Shown piece by piece: positions 48,298 through 59,034 of a DNA stretch of 64,000 bases; position 1 is the stretch's first letter, and every line of letters begins with the position of its first letter. The notes under the pieces are model-generated. The model worked only from the letters and a program-made list of their open reading frames with translations, made no database searches and had not been told where the DNA came from. Made by a program: the position numbers and the translations under genes. The DNA is from Anopheles merus (lineage: Eukaryota; Arthropoda; Insecta; Diptera; Culicidae). Where the stretch lies: assembly GCF_017562075.2 (NCBI RefSeq), contig NC_054084.1, positions 19,032,889 to 19,096,888 of the forward strand, read 5' to 3'.

Positions 48298-50580
48298 CTG
48301 CGTTGTTTTACTTCTCAACGTACAGCTACTACTAAATGATCGTTATTATTGATACTAAAGTATCGTTATTATCGAGATAATTAAGCTTTGTGACAAATTT
48401 CAATGCTTATTCAAAGTCACTGAGTGAAATTCAAACTCCGTTGCCAGAACATTGTCTTTTTAATGTCTTTTAATTGAACCTTAATACTTTTTAATTGATT
48501 TATAACAATCCTTCAATGGTTGAAATCTGTGTTTTCTTATTTTTGTAAAAAAAAGCCATTAAACCGTAATTTATTGTAAAGCAATGAATTGCCCTATCCT
48601 CCTGTTCGTCCTTGGCCGCAAAACAAACAGCTCACGTGCATCAATCCATTTTATTGTTGACAAAAAAAAAGTTCCCACCCAGAAAGTCCCAGCTAAAGGT
48701 CACAGGCAAGTAAACAAAAAGTGAAAAACTACACAGTTCCATCATCTACCTTGGTTTCCGGTCGCAGCAGGGGGGGGAAGGATTGGGCGTATGGTGACAA
48801 GGATTACAAAAACAGGCCAAACTTTCAACCGGAAATTTCCAACAACACGCCCCAATCGGTGGCCACACACCGTTTGCCTGGAGGGAAATATATTTTTTCC
48901 TCCCCTTCTGTAGCTTTTCCACCAGACGCACTTCACTCTGGCGCTGGATCGGAAGGGGACATTTGGGGTAGCACGGTGGTAAAAAAAAAAACTTTGGGCA
49001 ATATTTTGTGGGTTTTGTTTTGTTTTGTTTGGTTTCTTTACTCGTCCTCTACTACCTTCACTTTTACAGGCTTTTTTTTTTTGGTTTTCGTTTCACCGTT
49101 TCGCAGCTTTTTAGCATTTCCAAAGCCTTCCAGCCCGCGGGGCACTCGACGAGCGTGTCGTACTTTGGCGAAGGATTTTCCGTTTTTGGTGCGAGGATGT
49201 TTTTTTTTCGTGCTTTCATTGGCCTCAGTTTTTTTTTCTTTCTGTTTTACCTTTTTTTGTTCTGTTCGGACAACCCTTCCAGTAGCTCAACAGTGTAGCA
49301 GTTGGGATTCGTTTTCTTGTTGTTGTGTTGAAATCATCCGTAGTGGGTTATTGGTTTTAAGCGTAGCTGCAAAAAAGCGCATAAAAACCAGTGCAGATTT
49401 AACTATTTTGCTGATGCATTACTGTAGGAAGTGGGTTATTTCAGGTTTGCTTGGTTTGTTTGGACAATATTTTGTAAACATTGAATGTCGCATAGAAAAC
49501 ATGGAGCCTTTATTGATTATTAAAGAAGCTTCTTTTTTTCTTTGCAATAGATGAGATGAATTATACGTCTTGCAGAGATACTGTTTGACACTCCAATCGT
49601 TACACTGTTCTGGATGAAATAAAATTCCATAAACAATTTAAAAGATCTTTCGAAGAAATGTTCATTAAAAAACGATTATTCTAAGTGATGCAAGGCTAGG
49701 AGCAGAAAAGATTAACATTTGATCTAATTTAAATATTTAATTTAAATATTTGTTTATAATTTTATTTATTTTTTGACATTTTTGTATCTTTAAATTTCAT
49801 ATGAGAACTATAACCTAAAATATCAATATCAAAAAAAAAAAATATCTCAATACACGCACACATCATTCCCGTTCGGAAGTTCATCTATTAAGCTTCCTAG
49901 TCACTTCACTAGCTGGGAACATTGATCCCCATTTCCCAGTATCCAGCAAACAGTACCTTCAGTGGAATCAGAAATTCCTCCGACACCGGGACGACGCCCA
50001 GGTTTACAATTGTTCCACGAATTGCTACCAACCCACGCGTACCACAAACATACCCCCAGTCCCCCATCGCCAACCGTTACGGTTGAATAGCTTTATCTGG
50101 CAATGATTTTCGTCCGTATCGCATCGTCTATCTTGTAGGCTGCAAGTGGCCGGATGCGTTTAAGCTGTGACCATTTCCCCGAGTGTTCAGGGGATAAACT
50201 CGGATAGAGCCTAGAGCTGACGTTGGATTGAACAAAAAGAAAAGGAAGAACAGCGATAAAAAGTGGAAGTGGAATTCACAAGAATATAGCAGCGTGCAAC
50301 AAAAAAAAACGAAATTCATGCTTGACCAGACGCACCGGCAGCCGGTCATCATCGTTGCCATCATCAGCATCAGCATGGGGCGCCTTCTCGAAAATCCGAC
50401 TCGGACTGTTGGCTGCTGAAAGGATGAAATTTTCTCCCTTTTTTGAAAATCTTCCTTCTCTCTTCCTTCCCTAAAATCTAAAAGGGAAGAAGAGGGATCC
50501 CTTTCTCCCTCATTGCGGTAAGGTGAGCAAAACACGATCAACCCTTGAGGAGTCATAAAAAAGAATCCGTCATTCCTATG
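48298..50580. other. AT-rich and GC-rich spacer, no gene
   Basis: AT-rich to about 48600, GC-rich and T-run-rich to about 49400, AT-rich to 49860, then GC-rich. The 277-codon frame at 48721-49554 is Phe/Ser-rich, crosses T-runs and has no recognisable domain, so it is not called a gene. Confidence 0.5.
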
Positions 50581-50775
50581 CCATCTTTCACGTTTGTGTG
50601 TGTGTGTGTGTGTGGGCATGGCTTGCTGTGAGTTATTTTTATTACGCTTATTTCGTTCACACGCCCCGAACGGGAAGGAACAAAAGGTTCACCCCCTCCC
50701 CCCGATAGCTATTGCTCTTCGCTCCCATGAGAATAATAGAAGCGAAGGGAAGGAAAATGAGAAAAAGGTCTAAAT

Positions 50776-50814
<39 letters not shown>

Positions 50815-51790
50815 ACAGCTATCGCCACCAACCACCAGGCTGCTCCATCGTTCGTGAGCCGCTGGCATTCGGTCTAGCCAATCAATCCTTCACGCCGCTC
50901 TCGTTCACTGTGCTGTGCCCCTGCTTCCTCCGGGAGGCTTCTGTGGGTGCATAAACAAAAAAACGAAAATCCCAGTAGCCCATGATGAGCCGCAGGTGGT
51001 GCTGGCGGCCTTTCATTCCAGCTGGCGAGCGAGTGTGCGCGCGTGTGTGAAAAAAAACAAAACCCAATTCCGAGGGTTGGGTGCAGAAACCCCGACCAAC
51101 AAAAAAAAATATATATAGGAAGGGATTGAAATAGAAGTAGAGACCAACCCGCGCGTGTGTTTGTCCGATTTTGTCGCTGGTGAACCGGGGGGGTTTTGTG
51201 CTGATTGTGCGCCCATTCGTAGGCAGAATTTTGGAAACCGGCCTGGTGGAATGGTAAATTACGCCCAACGCTGTCGATTGTCCCTGGGTAAAAAGGGTAA
51301 GTTTTTTGATTCGCTTTTTTCGCCTCCTGAGCACCCGCTACCTCCTCTCTCTCTCTCTCTCTCTCCCGGACACGGGGTTGCATTCCAACCGATCCGGAAC
51401 CTGATGCCGGGACAAACGGATTCCGAGCACGCAAACACCCGGAATGCCCGGAATGGTTGCTGGATGGGAAATGGAAGCCAGACCACGCGCCTACGGGTGG
51501 GCCGGTGGGCCATTTCACCTTCGCGTACGGATTGGCCTTCTCCTTCCCTTTCTTTTATTGCGTTTAGGTCGTAGGCTGGAGGGTTTTTTTTTGGTACGAA
51601 TTATAGTTACACACGCACGCACGCTCGCACGCACACGCTTGCGGCAAGCGGTTTTGCCTGAAGCAGCGGTGTGAGGTGGCAGCTGTTGGTTCAACTTTGT
51701 CCTGCGGTTTGCTTGGCTCGTGCCACAGATGTAGGCGGCAGTGTGTTGTAGGGGGTGTGTAGGGGGAAGCTGTGGAGGAATGTCGCACTT
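50581..51790. other. GC-rich gene-free block with microsatellites
   Basis: Holds a GT tract (50595-50613), a CA tract (50778-50809), a CT tract (51346-51365) and an irregular ACGC/CGCA stretch near 51608-51640. Minus-strand frames up to 214 codons overlap and show no motif. Confidence 0.5.
50778..50809. repeat. (CA)n microsatellite
   Basis: A near-perfect CA tract of about 16 units. Confidence 0.95.
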
Positions 51791-52434
51791 TGTTAGAATT
51801 GTTACGATAATTTTGTAAAAATAGTGTTGAATTTCGCTATGAGCCTCCTACAAGATAGGTTAATGTTAGGTTTTTTTAATTGTTTATTTGAATTTCTATA
51901 TTTTAATGCATCTTCAAAGTCAAAGGGTAGTTTCAGTGGCCAATATATAAAAAAAAGAAAATAAAAGAAAATATCAATATATAATATTATTAAGCATGAA
52001 GCATATGAATGGAAAAGAGCCGCCTAAAAACTGAATAATTAATTTGTGTTTAAAGCTTCCTAAGCATGAAACGCAAGACTTTTTGGGGATTTTTTGTCGA
52101 ACAAACCAGGCCACAACGACGAGCTCGATCGTGAGCAGACAAAAAGAGATGGCAAAGGAGAGGAATAAAGAGAGAATGAAACAAAGAGAGAGACAGAAGG
52201 GGAGAGAGCAACAGAAAAGTGAACCAAATATATTAATTTGTCCAAAACCTAGACCTAGATCTAGATTTTTTGATAAGTGAAGTTTAAAGGCGACACATAA
52301 TAAACCTTAATCTTGGTATGATTGTTGAGAGAAAGAAAGGGTTGACAGTGGTTTTCTTTGTATTTCTAGTTTTTTCTTCGGTTTTCTTCGTAAAAAGTGT
52401 GTATACTTGCTCGTTGTAAATGATCATTACTGCA
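51791..52434. other. AT-rich gene-free block
   Basis: AT-rich spacer leading into the nested transposons. A small palindromic run, CTAGACCTAGATCTAG, lies near 52249-52264. Confidence 0.5.
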
Positions 52435-53049
52435 CAGTGGAATCCCTCGTTACGAGAACGATAAGCTCGTTTAACGGGTTAATCTAAATGCTCAACGAAT
52501 ACCCTTTTAAAAAGAGTAAAATTTTGTATAATGTATAATATCATTCGTGAACGGTATAATGTTTTTTTTTTTTTCAAGAAAATGGATCCATAATAATGAC
52601 AAAGAAACAGTGAACTAGTTATATCTTAGAAATTATTAGTACAGTCAGAATTCAACAGTTGAACGCTTTTTAGTTGGCATGCTTTTTAGTTGAACACTCG
52701 ATAGTTGGCTGACAGATCAATTAAAAAGCATGCGTTTGTATGGAAAACCCGGTTTTTGACAAATTCACAAAAATCTCATTGCCTGCCGAGAAAAATTACA
52801 GTTTTTTTTTTATATGGAGAAACGAAGTTCAACCAGTGAGTTCAGACTGTATTATGAAGACATTTCCCATGTTTTCAGAAATGGCGCATAAGGGTGCATT
52901 TGCCCTTATACCAGCACACTTGCGGCCCTGGAGTCATTTTTTACCCTTTTCTTTCGATTATATGGAAAGGAGCATCGAGCCAACAACGAGTTTTGCGCAT
53001 AACAAGATAACACTGAAACGGATTAAGCTCGTTATGCAGGGTTCCACTG
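52435..53049. mobile_element. Outer inverted-repeat element of a nested pair
   Basis: The left end CAGTGGAATCCCTCGTTACG and the reverse complement of the right end, CAGTGGAACCCTGCATAACG, agree at 15 of 20 positions. The right end is followed by TA (53050-53051) and the left is preceded by CA, a probable mutated TA. GCTCGTTTAACGGGTTAATC near the left end and GGATTAAGCTCGTTATG near the right continue the inverted relationship. A second complete element (52642-52849) interrupts it. Without that insert the outer element is about 405 bp. The 116-codon frame at 52740-53090 crosses both elements and is not a gene. Confidence 0.7.
52642..52849. mobile_element. Inner 208-bp TA-flanked MITE inserted in another MITE
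   Basis: The left end CAGTCAGAATTCAACAGTTG and the reverse complement of the right end, CAGTCTGAACTCACTGGTTG, agree at 15 of 20 positions. TA lies outside both ends (52640-52641 and 52850-52851), as expected for a Tc1/mariner-type insertion. Internal sequence repeats the AGTTGAACGCTTTTTAGTTG wording and includes GCATGC words. No coding capacity. Its position inside the outer element orders the two insertions in time. Confidence 0.8.
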
Positions 53050-53051
53050 TA

Positions 53052-54480
53052 TTTACTTCAAATGTGCCAGCTAAAGACTATGGACAATAAATGTTTGATC
53101 CCACATTTTCCCACAGTTTACGTGACGAGTGAAGTTTTACTTGTGTGTTACTTGGTCCCACTGGATGATAAAAAATGAGCTTTACTATCTTATAGAACGT
53201 GTAAAAAATCAATGATTTATTTAAAAGCTTCATTAATGCAATCTACATATGGCGAACCATGTAAGACTACTACTGAAGTGCATTAATTAAAAAAACGAAT
53301 CACAGGGATTCACTTCATTACAAAGGAATATTACATTCCGTAACGAACAGGGGTTCAAATCGCACCTGAACCCATCATCTCATTGTTGTCAACTATATAA
53401 AAATACAAAAAACAATTAAATAAATGTGAAAATAAGATTCACAAACTCTCAAATTTACTCAAACCCAACGATTCATAGGAATGCATCGTCAAAACAACAC
53501 GTCGGCACCTATTTTTCCGACCCTCAGTTATCACTTTCGAGAGCACAAAAGGAACACACACACACACACACACATGCACATACACACACACACGTTGTGC
53601 TTGTTCCAGTCGAAAGCACGTAAATCATTCACAGAGCGCATGGCGCTTCCTACCCTGTACGCTAAAGGTATCCCTCCGGCTTCGACCATGACCAGTTTCC
53701 ATCATTACCCATCGACTATCGGCACGAGTTTTGGTTTGATTTATTTCACCTGTCACCGGTGTCGGTACGGGGCGCAGCGCAGCAGCCGGCAGATGGGCGG
53801 ACGAAGGACTTCGTCTGATCGGCTCGCTTACCATGCCCATGTCCATGTGCCCCTCCCACCAACACCACCATCCTGCCGTGCTGATCCATTGTGCCTGTTT
53901 CCCAGCAGCGGTCCGTATTCACGCCCGCTCGGCACTCGTCGCCCTCCCCGACGAGGACCGATCCGAGTGCGACCAGTTGATGGATTGCAGCATTCCGCGA
54001 GGAATAATGGATGCAGAATGTTCTCCACCTTTGCACACGAAAATAAAACTCCAATACATGGACGCTATTGCATGGCGAAATTTTCCCTCAGCGCCAGCAA
54101 CGCGGCAGAGGACAGCACTCGAAATGGGTTTATTGTATTGGTCTGGTGGAGGCTGAATTCTGCCCAAACCCAACGACCGGCTTCGTGGAGCGGTGCTTTC
54201 CACCCACTCGGGCAACATATCGTTCACAATTTTCTTTTTCTTTCTGTCTGTTTCGTTTTTGTTGCTGTTAATAAACGATCCACTTTCAGCAAAGCATTGC
54301 ACAGAGTGCATTACAGCACAGTGCCGAGGCAGAGCTTTCACACACAAAAGCCACTCAAACTGCTGCTGATGGGCGAGCGTTTTCCACGTAAACTGTGTTC
54401 AGCTATTCAATTTGTGTGTTTATATTTAAGGGTTTTCTGCCGGAATTTAAGCTATGGAAAAGACCACCGTGTGGGAAGGG
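53052..54480. other. AT-rich spacer then GC-rich block, no supported gene
   Basis: AT-rich to about 53440, then GC-rich with a CA tract (53553-53593). The longest open frame of the window, 348 codons at 53481-54527 plus, crosses this microsatellite as a His-Thr run. It shows no domain, has a competing 142-codon frame on the other strand at 53919-54347, and is rejected as a gene for lack of positive evidence. Confidence 0.45.
53553..53593. repeat. (CA)n microsatellite, interrupted
   Basis: About 40 bp of CA dinucleotide with two T interruptions. Confidence 0.95.
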
Positions 54481-55030
54481 TTGCATTTGCCAAAGGCAGT
54501 ACTGCCTGTTGGTATGGAGTATTTTAATGGCTTGCGTTACAACGATTGCGAGAACTGGCTGATTGACGTCGGTGCAGCTACTGCAATTATTAAGCATTTT
54601 TTTACTGCTCTTTCCTGCATCAAACTTTGTTATGATTATAGCCTATGCATGAAGTATGTGTATGTAAAAATATTGGTACGTTATCAGGTTTTTATTTTGC
54701 AAACATTATATATAGATCTATTGGTATCATGTGATAATTCCATTTCATTATTGTTTGCGTATCATTTGAAAATTAGTTGTACAACTTGCTAACGCTGTCT
54801 ATGAATTTTAAAATAAATAACAAAAGTTTTAGATTTCGTAACAAGTTTCAAAAGAATGTTGGAGCAGGATTTATACAACTCTATGCGTAAAAATATAAAT
54901 GGAAAATTACTTAACTGCCACAATAGATTACAGGTGTTTTAAGGGTTTATTCGTTAGGTTTTACAGTACGTAATGTACTTTATTCGAGGGGTATATAGAA
55001 TCCATTTTTTAAAATTAAATAAAATTTTCT
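54481..55030. other. AT-rich gene-free block
   Basis: AT-rich spacer. TTACAGTACGTAATGTA near 54961 resembles a transposon edge and may be the left boundary of the element at 55031-55270. Confidence 0.45.
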
Positions 55031-55270
55031 GTACATTTTATGTCTCTTCAAGATGAATATCTCTCTAAGGCGAATATCCTTCAAGCTGCATATGCGTTTT
55101 AGCAGCCGAAATTCTCTTAGATGATTTTTTGGATGACTGTACATAAAAATGTTGGTCAAAGGATGCCACGTTTTCCCCATAGTTTCTTGGGCCTTCATCA
55201 GTTTTTCTCAACTTAAATACCTCTCTAATCTGACGGTCCCTCGAAGATTCAGCTTAGAGAGATTTCACTG
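55031..55270. mobile_element. TA-flanked transposon, copy B
   Basis: Homologous to 41142-41351 over about 190 bp. The right end, reverse-complemented, is CAGTGAAATCTCTCTAAGCT and is followed by TA (55271-55272). The left part contains ATATCTCTCTAAGGCGAATA, an inverted echo of the right end, so the element is a diverged inverted-repeat structure. The left terminus is uncertain: 55031, just before the TA at 55032, is a convenient choice, but a CAGT at 54964 is possible. The frame at 54980-55198 minus has no transposase motif. Confidence 0.7.
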
Positions 55271-55272
55271 TA

Positions 55273-57610
55273 CATGGGAAACAGTCAATGAATCGTGTGA
55301 GGAATCTTAAAATTAAGGATACCGTCCAAATATTATTGAGATCCTAGCAGTTAGCAAACAGTCTTGTAAATATTGTCTTTTTAATGTAGCGCAGAGCATA
55401 TATGAACAATAACTTGCTAAGGTATAATTTATTTTTATTCTTTTTTAATGTTTTTAATAAAAACATGCCATTTACTTTGTCTGTAAGTCATCGTTGTTTG
55501 GTAAAGTTTGTTATCATGAAATTAATTTTTTACTTTGTTTAATTTAATATGGTACAATAATGTAACGAATAACATTGAAAAGAAGTTTACGTAGTTTAAG
55601 GACAATAAAACAAAATGCTGGCTTTAAATTCCTGTTTATGATCACCCCTAATGCAATTACTTCACTATTACTGTGCTTGAAAATTATTAATATGAAAGTG
55701 AATTAAGGGTGACATTATTTCCTTCCGACACTGCGATTATCCCGGGCACTGTCGCAAAGCACTGAAAATAATTCCATTTTGACCCAACAGCAGCAACAAC
55801 AACCGAAAAATGCAATAAACGACGGAAGCAGTTGGATGCACATTACCGTTAATCAACACAACTTTTACCTTTCGCACTAATTGAGATCACGCTGGCCCCC
55901 GGCTAAATGGCAGACACCATTACCGACCCTTTGCGTTATTGCGCCGCACCATCCCAGGCGCTGCAAACTCATCCCAACGCCCAACCCATTAGGCTTCCTC
56001 TGTCCCCATTCCCGCCGTTAAAGGCCGCCCGGTTCACTTTTGCTAAATCTTTTTGGCCATCGTTTGGTACCGACTTTAAAGAAACATCGTCCGTCGTCCG
56101 TCCCTGCTGACTCGGGCAGGCTAAGGCTAAGTGCTGCTGCTAAGCCGCTGTGAAGGCACACACCCCGCAAGGACATGCCCTTAAGATGCACTGCAGCTCT
56201 TTCGCCCGTGTCTTGCACGCTGCCTGACCGGGTCCGGGGCACTAACGAACATTTCCATGTGTCGTTTAGGGCATGCATCATAAAGCCCCGGTGGGAGCGG
56301 GCGATGGTAGAAGGGGTTGAATTTTCCTTTCCAGACGGCACCCTCCACCCTTTGCCAGCCCGGTGGTATGAGTTACGTCTTGGAAGGGATTTTATCGATA
56401 CGGTTCGCCGTCGTTAGCATCGAACTGCTGGCGGCGGAAAAGCCAGGGGGTTTCGGGTGAACTCAAACGGATCCTGTCGACAAAAGGGTTGTGTGCAAAC
56501 AAATGCATGCCCGTGTCCGGCACATACCACGCGTACATCCTGTCGGGAATGTCGTATCCCCGCCACAAACCCTCCGGCTGAACCCACTGGTTTAATTTTC
56601 CCAAAATCAACCGGACTTGCTGCTGCTGCTACGAATGCCAGGAAATGAGACTTATTGTCCTGCTCCATTTATCCGTGCGATGCTGCTCCGTGTCTCTTGA
56701 TCTCGCCCCGTTTGCCCTCAACCGTACACTTGAAGCATGGAAGATTTGCCGCACGGTGGGTTGAGTGTTCGAGTAAGACGCTCCGGCACAAGACACTTCA
56801 CCCTGCGTCGTAGGCACATTCTTCGGAAGTGCAAACTTTCTCTTCCGACAATCGTCGCACAAATCCTAGCCCAAGGGGCACATTCACACACACACACATA
56901 CAGACACACACACACACACGAGCATGGTTGGCATGCCGTGCTGTGCTGGGTGGAAAGCATCACATCGTCGTTTCGGTTTCGAATTTCCCTCACCCTGCGG
57001 TAGGATCTTAGCATGAGCGGCGTGTGCGAGCAAGAGTGGGGTTTAAATGTTTAATTAACTTGTGAGGCTTTTAGCACGTACCCGGGACCGGGGCCCGTAA
57101 TCAGGACCGTTTCACTCACTCACTCACACACTCTAGCCGGCTTCACCTGCCGCCGAACTTTGGTCGCTTGTTTTTACGCCCCTTCCTCACACGGACCGGC
57201 ACCGTGTTAAATGTGTTAGCACAACGGGAAGGCGGTTTAGCTCGGAGGGTTGGGTGGATGGGATGGGCGGGTTGGTTGGTTGGATTTAACTTTTGTCAGG
57301 TTCGTGCCGCTGACTGCAGGCGATATCACCGCCCAGCCGCCGTTACCTCGGGCGCGTTTCGCCCCACGGCACCGCTGCTCGTCTGTGTTGGCACTGGCTG
57401 CAGCTTAATTAAAAATCATCTTTCAATTAGGAATGGTTGGAAGCGCTGAAGGGAAGGACGAGTTTCTGGGGTGGTTTCTTATTTATTTAAGTCAGCCTTC
57501 GATTGGTATTTGGCCACATGCTAGGAGCGAGCGCATGAAGCGGGGATTAGAATGTGCTGTGTGGTCAGAACGGGGAACAGGGGACACCGGAGGAAAGAAA
57601 AAGGGTTAAA
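55273..57610. other. AT-rich spacer then GC-rich block, no gene
   Basis: AT-rich to about 55730, then GC-rich with a CA tract (56885-56919) and an ACTC tract (about 57112-57128). Frames shorter than 110 codons occur on both strands without motifs. Confidence 0.5.
56885..56919. repeat. (CA)n microsatellite, interrupted
   Basis: A CA tract of about 35 bp with T and G interruptions. Confidence 0.93.
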
Positions 57611-58674
57611 ACTTTTTGTCTTGTAAAGGCTTAGGGCGATTTTTGTGATGATTGTTTTATTTTAGAAGTATATTTCTCATTTTGCACCAAACCATGATAT
57701 GCGCCATTTTCTGTTGGTCTAAAGATTACTGGATTACATTATTATTTATTGAATAGTAAGACAAAAGGAAGCAAATGAAGATTAAGAATTTATCTGGTTT
57801 ATGCAGCTCTGATGTTTCTCAGGGAAAATGACTAACTTAACTAAAACTTATAGTAGTATATATTATATCTAATCGTCATATAAAGCTACTCAATTATGTA
57901 AATTAATTTATTAATTACACGTTTGAATAATATAATTAAGCATCTCTTAGATGAATGTACAAAGATTTTACAGTTTAGAGTGACATTCGTTTTTATTTTG
58001 ATTTAGGAGGAACGGTCCAAAAAACCGTAATGCTTAAGACATTCGTTTTAAAAAGACAAAAAATACTGAACAACTGTTATGATTAAAGAAACAATTACTT
58101 CATTACATTGTTGACTGATTTGACCGTACAGAAATTATCTTATTTACGCTATTGTACGGGATTAAGCGACAGAAAATTAATCTAAACATTTTCACAGCAA
58201 AATAGGTGTAGCAGGATACAGGTCAAATACAGGAAACCCAAAAAAAAAAAACAGAATAAAAGCACATACTGCTAATTCGCGTGTATCAAACATCGCTTAC
58301 TGCTGCTGTATTTAAAATGCACTGAAACTATATTATTGGATTGTAGATCGATTTTTTTTGCGAAAGCTTTTTTTTGTCTTTTTGAAAAGTCTCTATTTGT
58401 CCGGTAACTATTGCTCCTAATATTCATATTCTATTCACGATATACAACTCATCTAAATAGTTTCAAGATAGTTGCTAAGAAGACTATCATATGTTCAAGA
58501 TGCCTTTGACCTCAGCCTTAAACGAAGTTTAAAATAGTCAATGGAAAAAGTAAGGAATTTCTTTCTATTAAAACAAACCCAACGAATTTAGATTAAATGA
58601 TCAACAACTCCAAAAAAAAAATGTCTCCAAATGATACACCTAGAATGAAACTGGAATTCTGTTTTGTTGATTTA
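57611..58674. other. AT-rich gene-free block
   Basis: AT-rich spacer with a short A-run near 58240. Nothing else was recognised. Confidence 0.5.
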
Positions 58675-59032
58675 CAGGGGAGCGTTGTTTATCCGGGCTC
58701 ATCGGGACTGAACCTCACCCGGATACTCGAATAACAAGGAATAATGAACCGAATGTATATTGTATCACAAATTTCTATTTTTTTTTTTTGAATTTCATGT
58801 TATGTTTTGGAACCTAGCGAGATTCGATTAACTTCACGTTTTTCCAATAAGAATATTTGAAACGTGCCATGAATTATAGCGTTGTTTGTTATGACAATAT
58901 GCTCTGATAACCGTCGTTTCAAATATCCTCCTCAGTACACAATGTCATCTTTGTATTGAATTGTCATTTCTCAACAGCACGGATAAACGGACAGCCGGAT
59001 AAACGGGCTGCCGGATAAACGGCACTCCACTG
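58675..59032. mobile_element. 358-bp TA-flanked MITE with repeated GGATAAACGG ends
   Basis: The left end CAGGGGAGCGTTGTTTATCC and the reverse complement of the right end, CAGTGGAGTGCCGTTTATCC, match at 16 of 20 positions. TA lies directly outside both ends (58673-58674 and 59033-59034). The right arm contains three GGATAAACGG words in 45 bp, and the left arm has the inverted words GTTTATCCGGG and CCCGGATACTCG. No transposase is present. Confidence 0.82.
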
Positions 59033-59034
59033 TA

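Noticed and set aside
48721..49554. 277-codon plus-strand open frame
   Set aside because: Phe/Ser-rich translation of T-runs with no recognisable motif. It ends in AT-rich spacer without splice or polyadenylation context that would support a gene.
53340..53380. GGTTCAAATC resembling a tRNA B box
   Set aside because: No matching A box or cloverleaf could be built from the 80 bases around it.
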